Positions 21,769 to 33,700 of a stretch of 64,000 bases of DNA are shown piece after piece. The stretch's first letter is position 1. Every line of letters starts with the position of its first letter. Both the position numbers and the translations under genes were made by a program. Below the pieces are notes generated by a model. The model did not search any database and was not told where the DNA came from. It saw only the letters and a list, made by a program, of their open reading frames with translations. The DNA comes from Smallanthus sonchifolius (taxonomy: Eukaryota; Streptophyta; Magnoliopsida; Asterales; Asteraceae): NCBI GenBank assembly GCA_023525975.1, contig CM042038.1, forward strand, positions 11,045,272 through 11,109,271. The letters run 5' to 3'.

Positions 21769-24700
21769 ATGAGCTACGCAGCATACAAATTGATGCACCC
21801 GCCCACTGGGATCGACAACTGCGCTTCGGGATTCATTACGCATTCTCCGGCCGACTTTTCTCCCCGCATTCTCTCCGTTCAGACTGAAGATATAGACTCC
21901 GTGTGGTCCGCCACGCCGACGCCAGGTGTTGGTCCCATCCCAAACCTCATTGTGACCGCTGCTAACGTTCTAGAAGTTTATACAGTTAGGGTTCGGGAAG
22001 ATGGTAATAATACTAACAAGGATTCGGCCACCGTAGCTCAACCACAGCGAGGCGGCGTCATGGCTGGTCTTTCTGGTGCTTCACTAGAACTCGTCTGTAG
22101 TTATAGGTACTGCCTATATCTGAAAACACTCATGGAAGGAAGTTAAGTTCAATTGGCGTAGGCTAAAACTTAAATTCACATTGCAATTCCGCAGTTGGTT
22201 AGATAATTTGTTATGAAACCAGTTCATTCTTACCTTTTTTTTTTGCTATTTTTCATTGTTCTTATGTGACATTCCATTCATCTTAGAAGTAAGAAGATAG
22301 CCTCATTTGTCAAAATAAAGCGATTAATTGTTCATTAATGTAGTAGAACACTTATACATAGTTCAAATCAGTTTGAAACGGTGCACCTATTGTTTTTATA
22401 CATGACACCTTATCCGTTGTTAGGTAACACTTCATACTACAAAAAGCGAAGTTAGGCTATTTGATTATCTATATATCTCAAGGAAAGAACTATGTTTCAT
22501 TGTTATGCAAAATGAATGATCATTAATCGTTAAGAATACAATCAACCAATAGCCTGATTAACAGGGGAGTGGGCATCTGTATATTAGTGATGAGAGACAA
22601 AAACCCTCCGTAGTATATGTGCGTGGAATAACATAACCCGGGAATTATACATTCAGTTGCAAAGTGACCTGGGATGAGCGGATTAGACAGAATTTGCTAG
22701 ACTTGCACCTCTTTGAGGGCATGATCGGCAATAGGAGTTCTTGGAGACGGCGGATTAAGGTTAGGGATTTTTATGAGAGGGTATTCACCTGTCTTGGATT
22801 TGTCATGGGGACTTAGCTTTCCCTGTATTTTTTTGTCTGCCTTAGCCTTAGCGTTGTCTTGCCTTGGTGTGTACCCTTTTTTAGGGAGCGTATAGTTACT
22901 TTTCGAGGGGATTAATGCGACCTTTTTTATCTCTTTGATCTTATATCAGTTGCTACTGTATTATAGTTTACTTACCACCTTACACTAGCGGTACTTTATC
23001 ACTATCCCTTTTAGTACTATATATGGTTGTTTCCTTGAGCCTCTTAGCCACATCTCTATGTTACCTCGTTTACTATAATACACACGTAGAGCGGGGGGTT
23101 TCACTGGGTGCAGCCTCTCTATCCTCTGGGATAGAGGAAAAGTTTGCCCTCTTCCCACGCTCTCCGGAGTCCACAACCTACCAATAGCTCTGCTATGTAT
23201 GGGATTTTACTGGGTTTGTTTGTTTGTAATTGCAAACTGAATAACAGAACACTAATCTTAATATTTGCTAGAAGGTAAAATGAAATATTATCCATGCTGG
23301 GACATGAGACACAGCTAAGAGTTTCATGCTGCATATAAAACGATATATTGTATTACAGGTTGCACGGTAACGTGGAATCAGTAGGTGTGCTGTCTTCTGG
23401 AGCAGAGGACCGGACAGGTGGCAGAAGAAGAGATTCTATCATCTTAACTTTTCGAGATGCAAAAATCTCAGTGTTAGAATTTGATGACTCAGCGTATGGA
23501 CTTCGTACAAGGTGAGCTCAACCTATTTATCAGAACACTTTAGTTAGCAAATCTTGTGCATCATAACAAGTTATATATACGACTGTGTCAATTAGCCTAT
23601 ACGTATCTGTCTGTAGTTGTCTAGACCTGAATTTGATGAGATTACCATAGTCATGTTCTTGACCATATTAACATGGTGTTGTTTAACAATCTGCAAAGTT
23701 TTCTTCTATTTCAGTTCAATGCACTGCTTTGAGGGCCCACAGTGGCTTCACTTGAAAAAAGGCAGAGAAAGTTTTGCCAGAGGGCCGTTAATCAAAGCCG
23801 ATCCTCTGGGAAGGTGTGCAGGGGTACTTGTTTATGGCCTACAGATGATAATGCTCAAAGCTGCTGAGGTCTCGTCCACTACTTATATTTTATCTCTGCA
23901 TCAATGTTTATATTAATTTAAAATACGATCAAGTACAATATTCTACGTGGAAGAAGTGTTTAAATTGTATAGGAAATTTATCATAACAAAACTTTGATCT
24001 CTATAGTCTATACTGATTTTTTTTTGAATGTTTTGAGTCAGTGATTCAAAGTACAGTTCTGTTAGCTATCATTTAGTTTTTTTTACAGTTCTGTTAGCTA
24101 CCATTTAATTAATGATTGAATCTTTATCTTGTATGATATTTCTTCTAGAAAGATCTAATTGTTCACATGACAAACCCTATTCCATCGTAGCTCTATTATA
24201 TTCTATGTGATGTGCTTTTGCAGTTTGCTGCTTCTCTCAATAGGTATTATAATTACTTAATTAAGGCTTCAATCAGCCAATCATGCACTATTTTTATTTA
24301 AGCATTTGTTTTTGTTGTCTTCACAGATGAATTTTTGTTGGATATTTCTAATAGCTGAAGGTTTTAACTTTTATCTTACTAGAATCTTTCATACATATAA
24401 TGCTAGAACATGTTACATGAGTGCTTCTGATAATGCTACCTCAGTTTTCTTTCAGTTTGATACATACCATTTGTTTACATCATTCCGTGCTTTGTGTAGG
24501 ATGCATTTAACTTAATCCATTTGGTTGAGACATTAGCTTATCATACTATCATATCCTTACTGTTTTTTCTTTTATTTTATTTTGGATGTTAGGCTGGTGG
24601 TTTGGTGGTTGATGATGGTGGTTCTAGTGGCGGGGGCTCAGTTTCTGCACACATACAGTCATCTTATATGATTAGTTTACGAGATCTCGATGCCAAGCAT

Positions 24701-27700
24701 GTCAAAGATTTTATATTCGTTCATGGTGAGAATTTACATATATATATATGTGTGTGTGTGTGTATGTTGTGTGTATTCCATAGATACTAGCATAGTAGCA
24801 TTTCTTTTTTGCACCAACTTTGTTCATTTTCTCATGATGACTAAAAATGTTGTAGCTGCCACCTTTTCTGCTAGAAAATGCGTAATGCAATACTTAAAAT
24901 GCTGGAACAGATCACATTTAAGATGCTTGTTCTGCAGGATGAGTTTTTTATATAACCAAGTTCGGCTGATTCATGTTATTTGAAGAGCGTGTGTTTGGAT
25001 TAACGTTCAGTTTTTTTGTTTCTTGGTGAGTTACGATTTTGATAGCACTGAGTTTATAGGTTACATTGAACCGGTGTTGGTGATCCTTCATGAGAAAGAA
25101 CTCACTTGGGCTGGGCGTCTCCCATATAAGCATCATACTTGTGTAATTTCTGCACTAAGTATCAGTACCACTTTGAAGCAACATCCACTCATATGGTCTG
25201 CCACTGTAAGTTCTAATTATTCAAGCAACACATAACTCTTATATTTTCTCTAGATAGATTTGGTAATGCTGGAATAGGGGAGTACTTCGTACTATTTGTT
25301 CTTTTTTATCAACAACAACACACTTACTATATGTCAATATGAGATCATTGATTTTTTGGTATATTGAACAAGCTGAATGTCTATTGGAAAGTTCAGATTG
25401 GTTTTGATTACTGTTTTACCATACAATTGTAGTTTTAGATGTTCATTGCAAGGGTGGATTTCTCTAACTTTAGTAACAACATATGTTCCCTTATATGTTT
25501 ATTGAAATTTTCTGTTCTTTGTATCAGAATCTTCCACATGATGCCTATAAGCTTCTTGCTGTGCCATCTCCAATTGGTGGAGTTCTTGTAATTTGTGCAA
25601 ATACTATTCATTATCATAGCCAGGTATATCTCTTTCCATTGCAATCGGAAAAGTTCTTGTAGTTTTCTAGTAGATAAATTAAATCTCTTGTAGTATGCTT
25701 CTAAATTAGTAATTGCTCTTGTCCAGTCAGCATCGTGCATATTGGCTTTAAATAATTATGCTGTTCCCGTGGATAGCAGGTCTGTTTTAATTGTGCTTTT
25801 CTATCTTTAACTCTTACTATTCTCTTTTTCCATGTATTTTCCTTCATTTTTCGTCAAATAGTTAGAACCATTGCATGCGATTAATTATTACAAACATTGA
25901 AAAGACAGTCTGTTCTCTGAATTACTTGCATGTATTGTATTAGGGGTTCTACGAAGCGGATTATATATTTAAACTGCTATTGAAGCCACATGCAAAAATG
26001 GAAAAGATTAGGCTATAATTAAGATAAAATATGAAAAAGATTCTTTTGAGATGCATACACACACACATATATATGACTATATACACAAACATAAATAAAC
26101 ACACACGTGTGTATGCATGCACATATGTATGTATGTGTGTGTGTGCCCTCTTAACTTTTACATTAGTGTTTGCTGTGAGTTAAATGTTACATAGTATCTT
26201 GCATGCAATATCAGGTGATTTCTAATATGTAGCTATCCTTGATTTATCAGTCAAGAAATGTCAAGATCAAGTTTTAGCGTGGAGCTTGATGCTGCAAATG
26301 CAACTTGGTTATCAAATGATGTTGCCATGCTGTCAACAAAATCCGGAGAACTACTCTTGTTGACACTTGTTCATGATGGGCGGTATGCAGCCTTCACTTT
26401 GTCATTTTTTTTTATCTTTTCGTTTGTTATAACTCATAACAAGTAGCTGCTTTTAGTCCTTTTTCTTTCTGTTTTCTCCATTAATTAACACGTGCTAGCT
26501 TGATGATTGTTCCTTATAGTTCCATTCTAGTAAATTTCAAGAAGTTACAACCTAGTTTTTCATGCGAGACATTTTGAACGTCATTTTTATTTTTTAGGAT
26601 TGTGCAGAAACTTGATCTTTCCAAGTCAAAGGCTTCAGTATTAACTTCTGTAAGCAACTATTCAAATAGCAATTACGTTAAATGAGAATTTATCTCTTAA
26701 TAGTTGCAGTATGTATTGATGTTTCTCTTACAGGGGATCACTACCGTTGGAAGCTCTTTCTTTTTTCTTGGGAGTCGTCTAGGAGATAGTTTGCTTGTGC
26801 AGTTCCATTGTGGAGTAGGATCCTCTTTGGGTGCAAAGGAAGAGGTTTGCTGATCATCTGTTTCACTTTTAAATTATTATTATTATTTAAAAGGAGAAGT
26901 ATTTGAAACTTTGGCTCAAATGTAAAGAAAAACTCTTAAATCATTTGGATCTGTAATCCACAGCTGAACATTTAAGCTTTGGCTCAGAAGACACTTATCA
27001 ATTAAAAACGTAAAATCATACTTGATTTTCTATTACTTATGTAAAAACTTGGAAAATGATGTAATTTTGCTCAAAGCAGAAAAACCAAAATGCTCATATA
27101 ACGATAATATCCCATGTCTCTCTACCTTAGTTCACTAAACTAACAGTTTCTGTGTTGTTTAAAACGGTTGACAACATGTTAGTTAGAGTTTCAATGTTAT
27201 TTCTCTTTCTTAATTAAACTTGCAGTTTCTATGTTGTATAAAATGCTAGAAAACATGTTATTTTCAACTAGAGAAGTGATGTAAATATTGCTCAAAGTAG
27301 TATAAAAAAACTCATTTAAATCACTATTTTGTTGCTTCATTTTGTGCCTTTAAAGGTTGGTGATATTGAAGGCGATCTTCCATCAAGCAAACGACTAAGA
27401 ATATCTTCCTCCGACGCTTTGCAAGATATGGCAAATGATGATGAACTTTCATTGTATGGCTCGGATCTCAACAATGCACAGTCCTCCCAGGTCAATCCTT
27501 TTCTACATTTTCAATCCAAGTTAGTTTGCTTTTTGGTCATAAATAATTAAATACCATGATCTATCAATTGACTGATTATAATAAATCTTCTCTTTCTTTT
27601 CCGAACTACTCAGAAAACATTCTCTTTTACTGTGAGGGACTCTTTGATTAATGTTGGTCCTTTGAAAGACTTCTCCTATGGTTTACGTATGAATACCGAT

Positions 27701-30700
27701 CCAAATGCAACAGGGGTTGCTAAACAAAGTAATTATGAACTTGTAAGTTGTCTCTTTTTGTGTCTTGACCACTTTAATTGCCTTATAAATTTCATGCATG
27801 ATAGTTGCTTTCATTTCTGTTTTTTGGCTATTGGTACATCAAATGTTTACAGGTCTACATTATTTTATTGTTATTAATCATTAAATCTGAAATGTCTGCA
27901 GGTATGCTGTTCTGGCCATGGAAAGAATGGTTCTCTCTGCGTGCTTCAGCGGTCTATTCGTCCCGAAATTATCACCCAAGTATGTCCATTTACTTGCTTC
28001 TCTTTAAGAGCTTGATGGGGTTTACTTGTATCTTTTATTTTTAATATACTTCAAATGCATGTGAATTTACTATGCAATTTAAAACTGTCAACATTTGTAT
28101 TTCGTAGGAAGCTATACCAGGCTGCAAGGGGCTTTGGACCGTCTACCACAAAAGTTCACGCAATCAAGCTGAACATTCAAAAACAGCAACTGACGATGAA
28201 GAGTATCATGCATACTTGATCATTAGTTTGGAAAGCCGGACAATGGTATTTATTTTTCACACGTCTTACTGCAGAAATTACATGTTCTCTTTCTTTTTTG
28301 TTGCTTTGTTGTGTTTTTAATCTAAACGGATAGCAATCATGTAGCCTGCATAATAACACCCTTATAAATAATGTCACAATGCTAAATAAACATGAAGCTA
28401 ATAACATGAAGTATAGTAGCCATCATTAATCAACTATGAATACAGCAGCTATGCATATTTTCGAGGCATATGGCTGTCAAATGCATGCATGTTTAACATG
28501 TAACTGTTCTTTCTAGAGACTGAAGTTGTTTCTACTATGTGTGCAGGTGTTACAGACAGTAAGTAATCTGGAGGAGGTGACAGAAAATGTGGATTATTTT
28601 GTTCAAGGAAGTACCATTTATGTTGGAAATCTTTTTGGAAGGTGAAGCTATACTTTTTCAATGATATGTTGATAATCTTTCCATAAATATAAACATAGCA
28701 CACATATCTATGAAATCATGTTTGATAGTATATTTTAATTTTCTTTTACTGGTGTTATTAATCATTTGAAATCTTCGTTTGTTATCTACTTTAATTCATG
28801 TTTATTAGGACCACTTTTGCCAAGTTTGTTGCATTTTGATTAGGAGGCGAGTGATACAAGTGTACTCCCGTGGTGCTCGGATTCTTGAGGGTGCTTTCAT
28901 GACTCAAGATTTAACCTTTCGAGCTACAAATTCTGAAGCTGCTATGACCGTGTCATCCGTCTCCATTGCTGATCCTTATGTATTATTGATGATGACTGAT
29001 GGAAGCATTCAGCTTCTTGTTGGAGGTACATTGATTATGTCAGCTGTCTTATTTTACTAGTTTTAATCCAGGGCTTATAATGTATGTGATGATTCATATG
29101 GCTTCATGTTTTGTTATGTGGTGAAGGCCTACTGCTAAAAGAATTAGTAAGGTTTGCCTAAAATTGAATGAACATAAATGCTAACATTGGTTTAGGTAGG
29201 AGTTTGAGAAAGGATGCCTTTAATGAATCATAGCCTTGAGGCTGAGGAGGGAGATCACTTTAATATTAGTTTTTGTAATCATATAAAATATATTTGATTA
29301 TTTATGAAATAATAAAAGATGTCGGGAAAGTGTTGATCTGAATCCATTTAACCCCTTACCCAAGCGGTCTGACCTTCCACGGGAGGGAGTACGGGAGTTC
29401 ATTATTTGAATCGGGCTCGAAAAATTCGAAATTCGAATCGAAAATCACAAATTCGATTCGAATTTAGATACCGAATTTCGAATGCAAATTATACATATAC
29501 TTTTTTTTGATTATTTTTATATATATATATATATAATTAATTATATATACATGAAAATTGGGCTTCCAACTTTTGGTTGTTTAAACCCGATTAGCAATTC
29601 AATTAAATTATTTTTTGGGTGAATTCGAATCGAATCAACTCGAATTTGAACTGAAACGAATTCTGAATTTGACATGACTTCAAATTTGAACACCTAGGAG
29701 GGAGGGCTCTTTTGAGTTGCACCACAATTAGTGTTTACTTTATTAAAAAAAATGGATCATCATTTTAATACAAGTTTTTATGATCATATCAAATATAAGT
29801 TAATTATTTATGCAATGAAAAAATACGGGTAAAAAGTTTTGGTGTGGGTCATTCTGACACGACGTATTATGACCAACAAATTTTTTATCATTTGATTCCT
29901 TTTAATCTGTGTTGTTAAAAGCGCACTAGGCGCGCGCCTAGGCGCTCAGGCAAGGCGCAGCGCCGGGAAAACGCCTCCTGGCATTCCAGGCGCTCTTCCG
30001 GTGAGATTCCGGCTAAAAACGGCTTTCCGGTGAAATTCCGGCCAGATTCCGGTGAACTTCTGCAAACTCCCGTCAAAGTGCATTACCGAAGTGCAGAAAG
30101 TTGAAGAAGAGAGAAAATATGAGAAAATGAAAGCAAACTCGGTTTAAAAACTTGCTTTTGACAGCACATATGTTACTTTGCAGGTTTGCAGAAAAGTTTA
30201 AGAATACTGTTGTGGAATAGTGACACCACAGCTAACAATTTTTTTACCTTTCAAAATATTTTTAATTTCTATAGCTAGTAAAGAACTATGTATGTTAGAA
30301 TTTTTTTTACACTGATTATTTTAAATGGTTTTAAACTTTTTTGATGTTAGTTAGATTATTTTACTTGCTAATTATATCAGTTATATAAATATATTCATTA
30401 TTTAGAAAGTAATAATAATTTTATATGCCTACTAAATATATTCTTTATTTTATATTATTGCGCCTTTCTTGTCTCGGGCGTGCGCTTTATTTGCGCCTTG
30501 CGCCTAGGCTCCGGGTGAAGCCTATGCGCCTTGAGTGCGCCTTGCGCCTTTGACAACATATCTTTTAATCTGAATCAATTTTACCCATTAACCAACCTGA
30601 GTGACTCCCTGACTTGCCAATTCTGCCACATAGCAACTATTTTTTGTAAAATACTTTTTGAGGTAAGATTTACCTAGGCTAGTTAAGCGTGTATGGTTGT

Positions 30701-33700
30701 TTGTACAAGCATGTGTCAATGCTTCAAAGTAGTTGTATATTTCAAATTGTGATTGTGATATACCTTCTATTTAAGCAAATTTGTGTTCATTTAGATAAGT
30801 GAGAATCATGTCCACCGAGACTCCTTAGCTTTGCAAGGGTTGAGGTGAACTGATACGAACCAAGACTGAAATCAGGCCCAACTCCATCTCAGAATCAGGC
30901 CCAATTAGCTATAAACTGTTCCCGCTATTTTCTTTTAGTTAAGTATCGATGTTTAGGGTTAATTAGGATGAGTCGATGTTTATTATCAAAATTAGGGTTC
31001 AATACCTTGTAATGGAGATCTAATCCTTCTCAAATTGGATTACACTATCGTTAATTTCAAGCTTTCGATTTCCGGTATCTATCAATGGTTCCATTGCCGG
31101 GAAATCGAAAGGTGCCTATAACCCGGAATTTGGCAGATCAACTAGCAACCGTCGCAGCACAATTAGACACCATTATTGCATCTTTGAGGGACGATGTTGA
31201 AGAAATCAAAGCTCAGGTGATTGGAGATGTTTGTACCAGTGAAGAAACATACAATGAATTGAAGAATACGACGGCGGAGGAACCGCATGGTTCCAAGCAT
31301 GACCTTTTTCAGCAACTTGGATCTGGAATTTGTGACGAAATCACTGATAGAAACGACTTAATTGGTGATGGGATTGAGGGCGGCGACGTAATGGATGACG
31401 GAATGGGCGCCGATGAAATTTACAAAATTGATGGCATCGGAATAGAAGCATGGGGAGCGACAGAGAACTTAACGGCAGATGGCAACATTGATTGGAAGGG
31501 GAGAGGAGAAATTGGTGCTCTCTTTGAGAGGTTGGTGTGGCTGCCCAGTGATTTGAGCCTGGTGGCTTATGAGGAATTGGACAAATTCATGGGCTATAAG
31601 TTGAACTACCATGATTGTGAGGTTGTGTTACAACGACTACCATTGCTGCCCAGTGGTTTGAGCGCAGTGGTTTATGAGGAATTGGTCCAATCCCTAAACA
31701 AGGGCTGTAAGTTTCATTACCATGATTGTATCTTGGTTGTATTTTTTCTCGTTGTGTGGGACCCAGGAAAAGAAACTCTTGGTGGTCCTGTCCGAAGACA
31801 ACCTACAGAAGGTGAAAGTGTTGGTGGACCCATTGCAAGGTCATCCTCAAAGATACCAGCCACACCTACGGTTCTTTCGGTTACTAAAAGTTGGGAAATC
31901 AACCTGCACCAATATTCGGTTTTAGCTCATATATGGGTCCATGAAGCAGGTCAGCCTATGATTGAATGGCTCATTGCTTGTCACAATGTTTTCCTTCCAT
32001 TCGACTTGAGGACAAGTCGATTTTCCGGGCCGTAAGTATTGATACGTGTTAGTGTATCACACAACACGCAACACACGCTAAAACGAATAAACGCACGAAA
32101 GATTTATAGTGGTTCGGTCGGTATGACTTACATCCACTTACTGTAACTAGGGTGTTTATTATATTTAGGTGCTCAATCAATTACAAGACTATTACATCAT
32201 ATATATAGAGACTAGTCTAGGGTTAATAGCTTAACCAACAAGTTAAGCCCATATGGGGCCCAACCCGAAAACCCGTAACCTGACAGACTCTAGGGCCGGC
32301 TGACCCTAAAAGCCTTCATACTCTACAATACGAACCCAGACTGAAATCAGGCCCAACTCCATCTCAGAATCAGGCCCAATTAGCTATAAACTGTTCCCGC
32401 TATTTTCTTTTAGTTAAGTATCGGTGTTTAGGGTTAATTAGGATGAGTCGATGTTTATTATCAAAATTAGGGTTCAATACCTTGTAATGGAGATCTAATC
32501 CTTCTCGAATTGGATTACACTATCGTTAATTTCAAGCTTTCGATTTCCGGTATCTATCATGAACTCTGTATGATTTACCTTGTATCTTTTTGTTGTATAT
32601 TTCGTTTTGGGGAATTAATGTATTGAATGTTTATGTGTGATACATATTAGCTGATAAATTGTAAGACTGAGCCATATTTGTTTGCTTTAACCAGTGTTGT
32701 AAAAATCGCTAGGCGCTAGTCGGGCGGTGGGGTAGGGCCTAGGCCTAGGCGGGATTAATCGGGGCCTAGGCGGGATTAATCGGATTAGAATTTTTATATG
32801 TAATTTTCAGTTTTTTATATATATACACACATTTTTATATGTAATTTTTATAAAAATGTTCATTTTTAAACCACACCAAAGGTTTTCGCCGGAATTTGGC
32901 CGGAAAGTTCAGGTTTTCGCCGGAAATTGGCCGAAAATTTCAGGTTTTCGCCGGAATGTTCGCCGGAATCTGGCCGCCTAGGACCGCCTAGGCCGCCTAG
33001 GACCGCCTAGGCCCAAAATTCCTCCTTAGCCGAGCGCCTAGCGATTAATCGGCGCCTAGGCGCGATTTTTACAACACTGGCTTTAACGATATATTAATGT
33101 CTTTTCTATATTACGTTACTTGGCTTTATGCGAGCTCTATGTATCTCGTGTTGAACTTTTTCCTTGTTCTTAAACTAAGTGTGAAACCTCTCTTCTCATC
33201 ATATTGTTCTTCATACTTGCAGACCCCTCCACATGCACCATGAGCATCAACAATTTAGCAGCATTTCAGACCTCTAAGAAATTAATAACCGCCTGTACAC
33301 TTTATCATGATAGAGGGACAGAACCATGGCTTAGAAAAACAAGTACTGATGCTTGGCTTTTGACAGGTGTCAGTGAAGCAATTGAAGGACCTGATGGTAC
33401 ACCTCCTGATCAGGGTGATATCTACTGTGTGATTTGTTATGAAAGTGGGACCCTTGAAATATACGATGTCCCGAATTTCTGTTGTGTTTTTTCGGTAGTT
33501 AGCTTTGTGTCAGGAAGAGTTTTTATTGGAGATAACTTATTCCAAGAAAATTCCGATGATTCTCAAAAATTATCTAAAAGTAATAGCAAAGATAGTAGCC
33601 AGAACATGAAGGTTGTTGAATTGGCTATGCATAGATGGCATGGAGAGAATAGCCGCCCGTTTCTTTTTGGAATATTGACTGATGGTACCATTCTTTGTTA

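Larger units (their letters stand above)
30851..32559 (+). mobile_element. Non-autonomous LTR retroelement with a single ORF, in CPSF160 intron 16
   Basis: The 5' LTR (30851-31084, 234 bp, TGATACG...TATCTATCA) and 3' LTR (32040-32046 plus 32333-32559, also 234 bp once a nested insertion is ignored) differ at three positions. The 5-bp duplication TGAAC flanks the whole element (30846-30850 and 32560-32564). The internal region is only about 955 bp, nearly all one ORF. The bases after the 5' LTR (TGGTTCCATTGCCGGGAA) match 14 of 18 positions of the tRNA-Asp primer site used by Tat/Athila-type elements. No protease, polymerase or integrase is present, so it must be mobilised in trans. With three changes in 234 bp the insertion is recent. 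Confidence 0.88.
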
